Shown in pieces: positions 1 through 9,994 of a DNA stretch of 40,990 bases. Position numbers and translations under genes: made by a program. Within the stretch, counting starts at the first letter, position 1; every line of letters begins with the position of its first letter. The stretch spans positions 1 to 40,990 of the forward strand of contig JAQBWV010000030.1 in NCBI GenBank assembly GCA_027624335.1. Reading direction: 5' to 3'. The stretch comes from Planctomycetota bacterium (GTDB lineage: Bacteria; Planctomycetota; Planctomycetia; Planctomycetales; Planctomycetaceae). The notes under the pieces were generated by a model. That model was not told where the DNA came from. It saw only the letters and a list, made by a program, of their open reading frames with translations, and ran no database searches.

Positions 1-627
1 CCCGGCACGGACCTCGTCCCGATCGGCGGCGAGCTGATGCGCTGTCAGCCGAGGCTGATGGAGTCAACGCAGTTCATTTTCCCCCAGGCTCCACTGTCGC
101 TCGAAGAGTTCGGCATGATCGGTGGTCGAGCCTGGTGGCCACTTGACGTCGTAAAACTCAACGCGGCGATTCAACGCGGCGAGTTTCGTGATCAGCGAAA
201 ATACAATCCGCCGGAACTCGCCAACGCTCGTCAGATGCTCATGGCACTGATCGATGAAGTGCGAGGCCGTACGGGCTTGCCAGCATCGAAGATCGTGCTC
301 GGCGGATTTTCACAGGGTTCGATGCTGGCGACGGATGTTGCATTGCGGATGGATCAGGCGCCGGGAGCGCTCTGCGTCTGGTCGGGGACGCTGCTCTGCG
401 AAGAAGAATGGCGTGAGCTGGCACTGAAACGCGGCCCGCTGAAAGTGCTGCAAAGCCACGGCACCGTCGATCCGATCCTGCCATTTGAAGCGGCGACCTG
501 GCTGCGGGACCTCTTTGTCAATTCGGGATTCAATGTGGAGTTCATTGAGTTTCCAGATGTCCACACGATCCCTCGGAAAGGGATCGAACAGTTTGCCGAG
601 TTACTGGTCGCTCTGCTGGACGAGTAG
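1..627 (+). CDS. Phospholipase/carboxylesterase-type alpha/beta hydrolase (5' end cut off by window)
   Basis: The reading frame is open from base 1, so the start lies outside the window; an ATG at 37 is internal. The visible 208 residues are the C-terminal part of a small serine esterase of the phospholipase/carboxylesterase (acyl-protein thioesterase-like) family. The nucleophile elbow reads GGFSQGS (Ser codon 310-312). The acid is the Asp in GTVDPILP (codon 469-471) and the base is the His in PDVHTIP (codon 562-564), giving a complete Ser-Asp-His triad in the right order. The N-terminal remnant PGTDLVPIG resembles the loop after the first strand that forms the oxyanion hole in this family. 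No signal peptide can be judged. The substrate is unknown; such enzymes hydrolyse short acyl esters. The next gene is on the other strand, 38 bases away. Confidence 0.85.
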   Translation, partial: PGTDLVPIGGELMRCQPRLMESTQFIFPQAPLSLEEFGMIGGRAWWPLDVVKLNAAIQRGEFRDQRKYNPPELANARQMLMALIDEVRGRTGLPASKIVLGGFSQGSMLATDVALRMDQAPGALCVWSGTLLCEEEWRELALKRGPLKVLQSHGTVDPILPFEAATWLRDLFVNSGFNVEFIEFPDVHTIPRKGIEQFAELLVALLDE

Positions 628-665
628 GTTCAGTATGGCTGTGGGCCGAACCTTCTGAAGCACAC

Positions 666-1271
666 CTACCCGGCACGATATCGCCTGAGCATGGACGAAC
701 TGCCGTACCGCAGATTCTGCCAGCCCGTGCTGAAGCGGACCGCCTGCGATGGCTGAAAAAACGTAAAGGCCACAAGCACCAGCACTGCCGCAACCAGCAG
801 CGACGTCGTTCGCAATTGACGATCTGTCGCCATTTCCATCAGAAGGGGCAAGTACCACTCGATCGACGTTTCCAAGACCGTGACTCGCTGCGTTGAAATA
901 CGACTTTGAAGCGTCAGGTCATCCTGCAGGGGGATCTGTTCCTCACCCGGTCGCGTGGCGTCGAGGTCTATCCTGGCCAGTTCTTCCAGCAGCGACGGAT
1001 CCCGCTCAAGTGACTCCGTAATCTTTCGCAGTTCCAGAACCTGCTGCTCCAGCCTCACGAGCTGCGTCTGAGCCGCGACGTATTCGTCATTCAGTTCAAC
1101 ATACCTGGCCAGCTTGGGAGCCATCGCGACGCTGCCGTACAACGATCCCGCGAGCAGAAGCTGGCCCCAGAACAGAAACGAAACGACCCACTGCAGCAGT
1201 GACGTCTCATGCGGCGAGACGTCGCTGCTTTGCGAGCGGCGGTCTATGTTCTGTCTGTTCGACTTTGCCAT
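666..1271 (-). CDS. Membrane protein with FtsB/DivIC-like coiled-coil segment
   Basis: A 201-residue protein with a polar N-terminus (about 1-23), a first membrane segment (about 24-50), a coiled-coil stretch (about 58-90), the sequence DPSLLEELARIDLDATRPGE (about 91-110), a soluble linker and a second membrane segment (about 155-175) followed by a basic tail. The coiled coil followed by a 'DP..LEE.AR..L...RPGE' pattern is what septum-formation-initiator proteins (FtsB/DivIC) show right after their single transmembrane helix. Those proteins are usually about 90-130 aa with one membrane helix, so this one is longer and has an extra C-terminal helix. The assignment is by pattern only and the function is inferred. 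The ATG at 1271 has no clear Shine-Dalgarno. The enolase terminator lies upstream, so it probably has its own promoter. Confidence 0.7.
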   Translation of the reverse strand: MAKSNRQNIDRRSQSSDVSPHETSLLQWVVSFLFWGQLLLAGSLYGSVAMAPKLARYVELNDEYVAAQTQLVRLEQQVLELRKITESLERDPSLLEELARIDLDATRPGEEQIPLQDDLTLQSRISTQRVTVLETSIEWYLPLLMEMATDRQLRTTSLLVAAVLVLVAFTFFQPSQAVRFSTGWQNLRYGSSSMLRRYRAG

Positions 1272-1330
1272 AGTGCGTTGTGACTTTTGAGTCTCAATTC
1301 GGTGTGTCGCTGCTAGCCAGAGCCCCTGGG

Positions 1331-1400
1331 CGTGTGAAACGCAGCGGAACGCACTTTTTCACACGAGTCTGCAACCACGATCTGGTGCGTTTCACGCACC
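1331..1400. repeat. Pair of small palindromes (repeat C)
   Basis: Two adjacent inverted repeats occupy the gap between the FtsB-like gene and the enolase terminator. The first pairs CGTGTGAAA (1331-1339) with TTTCACACG (1357-1365), 9 bp with a 17-nt loop. The second is GGTGCGT-TTC-ACGCACC (1384-1400), 7 bp with a 3-nt loop. Their similar wording (GTG-GAAA / TTTCAC and ACGCAC) suggests one dispersed intergenic repeat family. No protein is likely here: the short frame 1280-1525 crosses both palindromes and resembles nothing known. Confidence 0.55.
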
Positions 1401-1479
1401 CTACTGCCTGCCTGCGTATCCGGTTCCTTGAGCTTGCAAGAACCATGTGTCGTGCATGTCTTCGCGAGTTCACTACGTC

Positions 1480-1519
1480 TAACAAAACCAGCCCGACTGT
1501 CCAGGACAGCCGGGCTGGT
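1480..1519 (-). terminator. Intrinsic terminator of eno
   Basis: The stem 1487-1500 pairs with 1506-1519 (14 bp, one G-T wobble) around the loop 1501-1505. Read on the minus strand, the hairpin is followed by TTTTGTT. It lies 30 bases past the enolase stop codon, as expected for a rho-independent terminator. Confidence 0.85.
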
Positions 1520-1548
1520 GAATAAAATCAATTTAGAACCTGAGACGA

Positions 1549-3165
<1,617 letters not shown>

Positions 3166-4479
3166 TTAGTTTTGCCAGGCACTTCCGTTTGGATATTCGA
3201 ACTCTTCGAGCGATTCGGGCGTCATCGTGATGCTGTATCCCGCCGCAGTCGGGGGCATGTAGCGACCGTGTTCCATTCGGACCGGATCAACGAAATACTC
3301 GTGCAAATGATCGGAATACTCTGTGAGACGGTCTTCGAGCGACGCGCTGATCGAGACGTAATCAAAAATCGCCAGGTGCTGGACATATTCGCAAAGCCCA
3401 ACGCCACCGGCGTGTGGACAGACTGGGATGTCGAATTTTGCGGCCAACAGCAGTACGGCCAGGATCTCGTTCACGCCGCCGAGTCGGCAACTGTCGATCT
3501 GACAGACCTGCAGACCTCCGGCCTGCATCAGCTGCTTGAACATGATCCGGTTCTGACACATCTCGCCGGTAGCCACAGCAATCGGTGCGATGGCCTTCGC
3601 AATGGTTGCATGACCGAGCACATCGTCCGGGCTGGTGGGTTCTTCGATGAACCACGGTTTGAACTCGGCCAGCTTCTGCATGTGCTCGATGGCCTGTTCG
3701 ACGTCCCACACCTGGTTGGCATCCATCATCAGACGGCGGTCCCAGCCGATCTCTTCGCGAATGATACGGCTGCGTCGGATGTCGTCGTCCAGGTCGCGAC
3801 CGACTTTGATCTTGAAGTGCGTCCACCCCCGTTCCATCAGGCTTCGGCAGAGTGATCGCAGTTTGTCGTCTGAATAACCCAACCAACCGGCTGACGTCGT
3901 GTAGCTGGGGTACCCCTCCTGCTCCATGTGGGCAATGCGTTCGGCCTTCGTGGCATCGTGACGCCGCAACAGTTCGACGGCCTCTGCCGGAGTCAGTGCG
4001 TCAGTGATATATCGAAAATCGATGCACGACACGAGTTGCTCGGGAGTCATGTCGACGAGCAGTTTCCACAACGGTTTCTGTTCGACCTTCGCGTAGAGAT
4101 CCCAGACGGCGTTGACGACAGCTGCCGTTGCCAGATGGATGACCCCTTTGTCGGGACCCACCCAGCGGAGTTGACTGTCGCCAGTCATGTGTCGCCAGAA
4201 TGCTCCCATGTTTTCAGTGAACGATTCCAGGGTGTGGCCGACGATCAGCGGTCGCAACGCTTCGACTCCGGCAACACAAAGTTCGTTGCCGCGTCCGATC
4301 GTGAACGTGATCCCGTTGCCTTCCAGACCGTCCGGATGATCCGTGTGCAGCGTGACGTAGGCGCACGAGTAATCGGGATCGGGATTCATCGCATCCGAAC
4401 CGTCAAGATTCTGAGACGTCGGGAACCGGATGTCTCGAACGCTGAGACTAATGATTCGAGTTGGCATGTCCGCATCCAT
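3166..4479 (-). CDS. L-fuconate dehydratase (enolase superfamily, mandelate racemase subgroup)
   Basis: This 437-residue protein matches the FucD/ENOSF1 type, which dehydrates L-fuconate to 2-keto-3-deoxy-L-fuconate in oxidative fucose breakdown. Seen in order: an N-terminal capping domain including the segment WVGPDKGVIHLATAAVVNAV; the catalytic KxK motif in HFKIKVGRD; metal ligands in MMDANQVWD, FIEEPTSPDD and ATGEMCQNR; the catalytic His in CPHAGGVGLCEYVQH; and a long C-terminal segment closing the active site. The length suits the family. Start choice is open between 4479 (MDADMPTR) and 4467 (MPTR); neither has a strong ribosome site. No fucose mutarotase, dehydrogenase, lactonase or transporter lies next to it. 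Specificity among acid-sugar dehydratases is inferred from resemblance. Confidence 0.88.
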   Translation of the reverse strand: MDADMPTRIISLSVRDIRFPTSQNLDGSDAMNPDPDYSCAYVTLHTDHPDGLEGNGITFTIGRGNELCVAGVEALRPLIVGHTLESFTENMGAFWRHMTGDSQLRWVGPDKGVIHLATAAVVNAVWDLYAKVEQKPLWKLLVDMTPEQLVSCIDFRYITDALTPAEAVELLRRHDATKAERIAHMEQEGYPSYTTSAGWLGYSDDKLRSLCRSLMERGWTHFKIKVGRDLDDDIRRSRIIREEIGWDRRLMMDANQVWDVEQAIEHMQKLAEFKPWFIEEPTSPDDVLGHATIAKAIAPIAVATGEMCQNRIMFKQLMQAGGLQVCQIDSCRLGGVNEILAVLLLAAKFDIPVCPHAGGVGLCEYVQHLAIFDYVSISASLEDRLTEYSDHLHEYFVDPVRMEHGRYMPPTAAGYSITMTPESLEEFEYPNGSAWQN

Positions 4480-4823
4480 ATAAGGTCACAAACCGGGAAT
4501 CCCGACATGTTCGCGCCCAACGGGAAGAAGCTCAAGTGGCCGCGCTAATCTACAGCTCATCTCAGGTAACTCACCAGGTTTTGCTCCGCACAGTTGACTT
4601 CACATGCCTCGCAGATACCTTAGTCACTGTAGGTTACGCAGACAGCTTGACCGTCAGAATCGGAATCTTCAGAAGCCACGTAACGCCACTGACTGGCGGC
4701 GGCTCGGCAAGTCTGAATCCACGAGACGCAGTGTTTGCGTTAAGTGTTGCTGCGAAACAGTTTGTACTTGCGGGTCTGTTCATGTGCAGATTCGCTGACT
4801 CTGACACTCCAGGGAGAATTCTG
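4480..4823. other. Intergenic region between divergent genes
   Basis: 344 bases separate the leftward dehydratase from the rightward Cys-rich gene. A weak promoter-like pair TTGACT (4594-4599) and TACCTT (4616-4621), 16 nt apart, is the best I can find for the rightward gene. AGGGAG at 4811-4816 is its ribosome binding site. Although the Cys-rich gene's frame is open back to 4461, that part lacks the signal peptide and ribosome site, so I treat it as untranslated. Confidence 0.4.
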
Positions 4824-5282
4824 ATGAGACGTACTGCAACGATTTGTGCTGCACTGGCGGCGTTCGCGCTGTCTGGAGCCCAGGCTCAGGCCGGTTTTCT
4901 GTTTTTCGGAAATAGCTGTGCTCCCAAGGCTTCGTGCTGCAATTCCGCTCCGAAGTGCTGCAACGGCGGTCTGTTTTCCAACTTCAAGCTGCCAAAACTG
5001 AGCCTGCCAAGGCTCGGCGGCAACAAGTGCTGCAACCCGGCACCGTCATGTTGCAACCCGGCTCCAACGAGCTGCAGCGGCGGTCACGCTCCGGCTGCCG
5101 AACTGAGCCCATCGGCTGGTGGCAGCAAGGTTGAAGACGCTCCAGCTCCACCGCCGTACGAAGAAAAAGCTCCGGCTCCGGCAGCTCCAGCCGCAGACGC
5201 TGCTCCAGCTCCAGCGAAAGAAGCTGCTCCCGCAGCTCCGGCCAAAGAGGCTGCTGCTGCACCGGCAGCTCCAAAAGCGTAA
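4824..5282 (+). CDS. Small secreted protein with Cys-Cys pairs and a Pro-Ala-rich tail
   Basis: The predicted 152-residue protein begins with a signal peptide (MRRTATICAALAAFALSGA, likely cut after AQA near residue 21-23). Residues 32-84 hold ten cysteines, eight of them as four Cys-Cys pairs (38-39, 45-46, 69-70, 76-77) in repeats of the type CCN-APx, around a short basic stretch FKLPKLSLPRLGG. Residues 105-152 are low-complexity Pro/Ala/Glu/Lys. The ATG at 4824 was chosen because AGGGAG sits 8 nt upstream and it gives a clean signal peptide. It is monocistronic, ending in a strong terminator (5343-5380). I do not recognise a named family. The cysteine pairs could cross-link an envelope component or bind metal, but that is speculation. 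Confidence 0.8.
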   Translation: MRRTATICAALAAFALSGAQAQAGFLFFGNSCAPKASCCNSAPKCCNGGLFSNFKLPKLSLPRLGGNKCCNPAPSCCNPAPTSCSGGHAPAAELSPSAGGSKVEDAPAPPPYEEKAPAPAAPAADAAPAPAKEAAPAAPAKEAAAAPAAPKA

Positions 5283-5342
5283 ATAGCAGAGAAGCCAGAA
5301 GTATGCGGACCGGGACTAATCGGAACGCTAAACTGAAATCGC

Positions 5343-5380
5343 CCCGTCAGATTCATTCGGATCTGGCGGGCTTTCTTTTT
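5343..5380 (+). terminator. Intrinsic terminator of the Cys-rich gene
   Basis: Stem 5343-5354 pairs with 5359-5370 (12 bp with two G-T wobbles) around a 4-nt loop and is followed by CTTTCTTTTT. It lies about 60 bases after the stop codon and also separates the gene from the convergent cobA-hemD. Confidence 0.9.
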
Positions 5381-5402
5381 GACGATCAGCGTTGCTCGTG
5401 AT

Positions 5403-6920
5403 TCAGCCGTGAACGCAGGACTTGATCGCGTCGAAAATACCGTCCCACGTGTACGTGGTTGCTTCGGCGTGGACGGGAAGACCGGCTTCCCTGGCGGCGG
5501 CACTTGTCACGGGGCTGATCGTAGCAATACGCAGTGATGATCCGAATTTCGCCCGAGCAGATTCTGGAAGCAGCTCGGCGATGCGGCGCGCGATCGACGG
5601 GCTGCTCAGACCGATCCAGTTGAGTTCTCCGGCACCAAGCGCCGCGAGGGCTTCGTCAGAAAGTGATTGCGCGTCGAGGTTCTGATAAACGACCAGTTCT
5701 TCGATCGTCGCACCAGATCTCTGCAGTTCACGAGGCAGAACCTCACGACCACGACTGGCCCGAGCCCAGAGGATCCTCTGACCGTTGACGTGGGGGGCCA
5801 GGGCTTCGGCAAGTGCCTCGGCACGAAACTCGCCAGGAACAAGATCGGCACGCAGGTGATAGTCGGCCAGTGCTTCTGAGGTTGAGGTACCGATCGTGGC
5901 AATTCGGAGTCCGGCCAGTTGCCTGGCGTCGCCGCCCAGTTCCCACAACCTGTCGAGCAAAGCGTGAACTCCGTTCACACTAGTGAAGATCAGCCAGTCG
6001 AACTCGCTGAGCCGCTGCAGCGTGTTATCGACTGTGGTCCAGTCATCAATGGGAGCAATTCTGATCGCGGGAATGAGGACAGGTTGAGCACCAAGTTCAA
6101 TCGATCGATCGATCTGGGGTTGAGCCTGGTCGGCTGGTCGAGTGATTCCAATCCTTTGTCCGAACAGAGGGCGATCTTCAAACCAGGCGAGTTCATCCCG
6201 CTGTCGGACGCAGTCGCCGACGATGATCAGCGACGGCGCATGAAACTTTGCTTGAGCAACGGCGTTGGCGATCTCGACAAGTGGAGCCACAACGGTCCGC
6301 TGGTCCGGAGTTGTGGCTCGACTGATGACGGCGGTCGGTGTGTCGGAGCGCTTGCCGTGCTGCAGCAGCGACGCGGATATCCGTGGCAACTGATTCAGCC
6401 CCATGTAAAACACCAGCGTGCCAGGCAACGCGGCGAGCTGTGAATAATCAATGGCAGCGTCGGATTTGTCGGGCGCTTCATGGCCAGTCACGAAGGTCAC
6501 CATCGACGCCGATTCACGATGAGTCAGCGAGAATCCGGCGTACTCACCGGCGGCAGTCGCGGCGGTGATACCGGGAACGATCTCGTACTCGATGCCGTGT
6601 TTCCGCAGGCAGGCAGCTTCTTCGGAACCGCGACCGAAAATGAAGGGATCGCCACCTTTGAGTCGCACGACAGTTTTTCCCGCGAGGGCCGCATCGACGA
6701 GTCGCTGGTTGATCTCGTCCTGCTTCAGGATGCGTCCTGCGGGACCATCTGAGCGGCAGGTTCTTTCGCAATGCGCCTTCGTGTGTCGCAGCAGAAGCGG
6801 ATTGACGAGCCCGTCGTAGAGCACTTCATCTGCAAGTTTAAGGCACTCAACACCGCGCACGGAGATCAGGCCAGGATCACCCGGTCCGCCGCCAACAAGA
6901 TAGACTTTTCCGATTGCCAT
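5403..6920 (-). CDS. cobA-hemD: Fused uroporphyrinogen-III C-methyltransferase / uroporphyrinogen-III synthase (CobA-HemD)
   Basis: A bifunctional tetrapyrrole enzyme of 505 residues. The first half is an S-adenosylmethionine-dependent uroporphyrinogen-III methyltransferase (SUMT): VYLVGGGPGDPG, DEVLYDGLVNP, VRLKGGDPFIFGRGSEE, VPGITAATAAGEYAGFSLTH, and a C-terminal SLIIVGDCV. The second half, from about residue 255 (FGQRIGITRPADQ), is HemD, which closes hydroxymethylbilane to uroporphyrinogen III: TSVNGVHALLDRL, ATIGTSTSEAL, WARASRGREVLPREL and SSPSIARRIAELL. Together the halves make uroporphyrinogen III and methylate it to precorrin-2, the branch to sirohaem and B12. The ATG at 6920 gives the canonical MAIGKVYLVGGGPG N-terminus; an in-frame ATG at 6968 adds 16 unlikely residues. 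It is last in a possible purA-led transcription unit. Confidence 0.95.
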   Translation of the reverse strand: MAIGKVYLVGGGPGDPGLISVRGVECLKLADEVLYDGLVNPLLLRHTKAHCERTCRSDGPAGRILKQDEINQRLVDAALAGKTVVRLKGGDPFIFGRGSEEAACLRKHGIEYEIVPGITAATAAGEYAGFSLTHRESASMVTFVTGHEAPDKSDAAIDYSQLAALPGTLVFYMGLNQLPRISASLLQHGKRSDTPTAVISRATTPDQRTVVAPLVEIANAVAQAKFHAPSLIIVGDCVRQRDELAWFEDRPLFGQRIGITRPADQAQPQIDRSIELGAQPVLIPAIRIAPIDDWTTVDNTLQRLSEFDWLIFTSVNGVHALLDRLWELGGDARQLAGLRIATIGTSTSEALADYHLRADLVPGEFRAEALAEALAPHVNGQRILWARASRGREVLPRELQRSGATIEELVVYQNLDAQSLSDEALAALGAGELNWIGLSSPSIARRIAELLPESARAKFGSSLRIATISPVTSAAAREAGLPVHAEATTYTWDGIFDAIKSCVHG

Positions 6921-7022
6921 GAATTCGCGTTCGGTTCTGATGACTGCCTGCGCGAAGCACTTCCGCATGCAGCATGATTCTGTGATGTATCGTAGACCGG
7001 TAATTGTTGAACTCTTGGAACT

Positions 7023-7502
7023 TCAGATTCCAGAATCTTCCTGATGCTTCAGTAACTCTGCCAGTTTCTCGACCGACTGTTCAGTAGCGGGATAGACAAT
7101 CCGTATTCCCTCGGCGATCCGGGTTGGCGTGATCTCCCAACCCATTGCTGTTCGACGCAATGGAATGATGAACTCGCCAGGTCGTGATACCTCTTCTGGA
7201 AGGACAACGCCGAGTTGTTCCGTGTCAACATTTCCTCGCCAGACTTTGATGACACTTACACCGCCTTTGACTCCCACGAACGCTTGCACGATCGCGTCTG
7301 ACTCCGCGATCTGCCGCACATTCAGACTGACAGGCTGCTCGGCGGCAATCAGATATCCCAGGAAAGAATACCACCCCAGCCCGGCGGCTAGAGCAATTCG
7401 AAGCAACAGATCCGTCGCTGGAGACGTTGTTTCCGCAGACGGCGCACCGGAGTCTGCATCGACCGGCGTTGCTTGCCTGGATGAATTTCGAACGGACGAC
7501 AC
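7023..7502 (-). CDS. Hypothetical single-pass membrane protein
   Basis: A 159-residue protein from a GTG start at 7502, with a polar Ser/Thr/Ala-rich N-terminus (1-30), one hydrophobic segment (about 31-55, LLLRIALAAGLGWYSFLGYLI) and a soluble domain of about 100 residues with alternating strand-like segments (AFVGVKGGVSVIKVWRG, GEFIIPLRRTAMGWEITP). I do not recognise the family. No strong ribosome site is visible. It sits 44 bases after the PPC protein and about 100 bases before cobA-hemD on the same strand, so it may be co-transcribed with both. Confidence 0.65.
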   Translation of the reverse strand: MSSVRNSSRQATPVDADSGAPSAETTSPATDLLLRIALAAGLGWYSFLGYLIAAEQPVSLNVRQIAESDAIVQAFVGVKGGVSVIKVWRGNVDTEQLGVVLPEEVSRPGEFIIPLRRTAMGWEITPTRIAEGIRIVYPATEQSVEKLAELLKHQEDSGI

Positions 7503-7546
7503 GGAGCGAATACCTGGACTTTCTCGACTGAATTCTGCCGGACAGA

Positions 7547-9937
7547 CTATCTACTGGCTGTTTTCGGCGAACCGGCGTCTCGGATCCGGACGTAGATCCG
7601 GGACTCTGTCCAGACGGGATTTCCTTCGCCGTCTTTCATCTTCGCGGTCACCACGAGCGGGGCGTTGAACTGGCTGGTTGCCTGCTCATCAAGATGCAGT
7701 TGCAAGAGGCCAGAATCCTGATCCCTCGCAATAACGAACGGCGTTGCCGACCATCCTTGCAGATGCGACGGTGCTGAAACGTTGATCTCGACAGCGCCCT
7801 TGAGTCCAGTACCTCGCTGTACCGTAACCGGGATCTCGATCGAGTCACCGCAACGCATGACGAACGTTGTCGCCGGAAGCTGAACGCTGATCCTGACGGG
7901 GTCAACGAGAACGATCACCTGGTCGTCCTGTGCCTGAGACGAGTAACTGACTCGGTGTTTCGTACCTGACTTGTCCTCAACAAACGCCGAGCCCATCAGG
8001 CAGAAGCGACTTGTGCGACCAATCTCCATCCACGGGGGAAGACTGACGGTGTAGTCGAATTCCGATTCACCTGGCGGGACGATCAGCTTTTCGCCGATCA
8101 CGCCCTGCAGATGTCGAACCTGTCGGTCGGCAGCCTCAATTTCTATCGGACCTTCGTAACCGCCTCGATCGATCTGAAAATGCCGTGTGTAAGTGGTGCC
8201 GCGCGACGCGTAGCGAGTTTCAAACGGCGAGAAGACCTTGAACGGTGTCTTGATGGCGACACCAAGAGTCAGTCCCGCGACCGGTTTCTCATTGGCCGCC
8301 CCTTCGAACATCGCTTCGCGTTTCAATTCCGGTTCGATGTCGATGGTCTTGCCGACGACTCGAAGTTCCGCCACTTGAGGAATCGCCGACTCGTCTGCCT
8401 TGAGAATCAATTGCACGTCCTGACGATTCTTCGCGATTTTCACCGTTTCACAAGTGACGCCTTTGGGGAGCCCTTCGACTGAAACTTCGACTTCACCTTT
8501 GAATCCGTACGAGCGGTCAAGCGTGACCTTGATTTTCGTTTCGCCGCCCTGCGTGACATTCGCCGTTTCTGCAGGAAGTCTGAGTGCAAAGTCAGCAGCA
8601 GACACCTCTGTGATCGAAACTCGATACGCGAAACGAGCGTCACCACGATCGTCAAACTGGTCTTGAATCTGCACGAAGAAGAACTCTCCATCAGGAACCT
8701 TCCAGACAATTCGCGAATCCTGTATGCCCCCGGCAAGGTCGTCGTTTGCCATAAGCTGCTGACCATCACTGGAAAGCACGCTAAGTACCGAGTCCAACGG
8801 AGTTCCGAGTCGCTCCGCATGAACTTCCAGAAGGAGTGTTCTGCCGGCTTCGGCGGAGAACTTATAGAGATCGACGTCTCCTGGTTGATCGATTCTCCCG
8901 TTAAGAGTCAGCCCTTCCTTCGAAAAACCGACGTCTGCCGAGGCGGCTTCAACCGTGTTATTTGGCTCCGCTTCCAATCGTTCCGGCGCGTTGCCGGCCA
9001 CGAGCGTCATGCTGTTAAACCGGCCGTCTGGCAGACTCCAATGAAATTGATCGTCTGCATTCGAGGGAATCAGAATCGACGTTTCTCTTAAGGGAAGGTC
9101 TGTCCCGGCGAAGTGCAGCGTTACCTGTTCTCCACGGCGTCCGCCGAGCGGGAAGACGGAATCAATGTGAGGCCCCTTGCGAATTGTCAGACGGTAGACG
9201 TAATCCTGAAGACCTTTGAATTCGATGTCGTGAATTCGGCATTCATAATGACCAGTATCCGGAGCCACGAACTGCAGGAACGAGTCGACTCCCAGAGCGT
9301 CGACGTTTTCAATCAGCACGTCGCCCCTGGGACTGCGGACTTCAATACGGGAATCCAGTGGTGAGCCGATTCTGGCGGCGTTCACTTCGCAAGCGATTCG
9401 CTCGCCAGCCTGAGCTTCGAATTCCCAGATGTCGACGTCTTCTCTCGGAAAGATGCGACCGTTGATCGTTACGGGAAGCTGGACGCTGACAGACACAGAC
9501 TCGCCGTCAATTTCTTCCTCGACAACTTCCGGGAGGTCACCAACGACAAACTTCAGTTGTGGTGTGACGCCCTGCGAAGTACTCACTCGCCAGCGACGCG
9601 AACCGAGCGTTGCGTCGCTCGCAATGGTGACGTGTCCGAGGTAGTCCTTCGGATAGTCCTCTTTCTGCTGCGAAGCTGGCTGCGGAATGAGTGGACCTTC
9701 GAACCAGACGGTTTCCGTTCGTTCAATCCGGGATGCCGCCAACACCCCTGGCCCGGCCATCTCAAACGGGCAGCCCTCGTGCAGATAGTGACCGCCGACT
9801 TTGAACGAGACGTCTGTCCCACGCTGGCCGCCAGCCGGGAAGATGTAACTGACATGTGGCGGCTCCGCGAGACAATACCCGACCGTCAGAAGCTGGAAGG
9901 CAGCGATCGACAACACAGTGAAGAATCGTGTGACCAT
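7547..9937 (-). CDS. Secreted PPC-domain protein (planctomycete type)
   Basis: A 796-residue exported protein with a signal peptide (about 1-24, ending CLAEPP). The first domain, starting HVSYIFPAGGQRGTDVSF, has the look of an IPT/TIG-like fold. Two bacterial pre-peptidase C-terminal (PPC) modules follow: about 155-245 (NGRIFPREDVDIWEFEAQAG ... APDTGHYECRI) and about 345-440 (NGRIDQPGDVDLYKFSAEAG ... VPDGEFFFVQI). The remainder is a series of beta-sandwich-like segments. No catalytic protease motif is visible, so it is more likely a structural or binding protein of the cell surface. The ATG at 9937 has AGGGAAG a few nt upstream. It follows purA by 57 bases. The function is unknown. Confidence 0.85.
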   Translation of the reverse strand: MVTRFFTVLSIAAFQLLTVGYCLAEPPHVSYIFPAGGQRGTDVSFKVGGHYLHEGCPFEMAGPGVLAASRIERTETVWFEGPLIPQPASQQKEDYPKDYLGHVTIASDATLGSRRWRVSTSQGVTPQLKFVVGDLPEVVEEEIDGESVSVSVQLPVTINGRIFPREDVDIWEFEAQAGERIACEVNAARIGSPLDSRIEVRSPRGDVLIENVDALGVDSFLQFVAPDTGHYECRIHDIEFKGLQDYVYRLTIRKGPHIDSVFPLGGRRGEQVTLHFAGTDLPLRETSILIPSNADDQFHWSLPDGRFNSMTLVAGNAPERLEAEPNNTVEAASADVGFSKEGLTLNGRIDQPGDVDLYKFSAEAGRTLLLEVHAERLGTPLDSVLSVLSSDGQQLMANDDLAGGIQDSRIVWKVPDGEFFFVQIQDQFDDRGDARFAYRVSITEVSAADFALRLPAETANVTQGGETKIKVTLDRSYGFKGEVEVSVEGLPKGVTCETVKIAKNRQDVQLILKADESAIPQVAELRVVGKTIDIEPELKREAMFEGAANEKPVAGLTLGVAIKTPFKVFSPFETRYASRGTTYTRHFQIDRGGYEGPIEIEAADRQVRHLQGVIGEKLIVPPGESEFDYTVSLPPWMEIGRTSRFCLMGSAFVEDKSGTKHRVSYSSQAQDDQVIVLVDPVRISVQLPATTFVMRCGDSIEIPVTVQRGTGLKGAVEINVSAPSHLQGWSATPFVIARDQDSGLLQLHLDEQATSQFNAPLVVTAKMKDGEGNPVWTESRIYVRIRDAGSPKTASR

Positions 9938-9994
9938 TTCACTTCCCTGAGAGTTGGATAATCCCCGTCGAGCCTGCCCGTCTGACTTCGAACG

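Noticed and set aside
1280-1525. Short plus-strand gene of 81 codons
   Set aside because: It runs through two palindromes and the eno terminator and has no ribosome site.
3172-3855. 227-residue open frame opposite the fuconate dehydratase
   Set aside because: Antisense shadow; composition and content are not protein-like.
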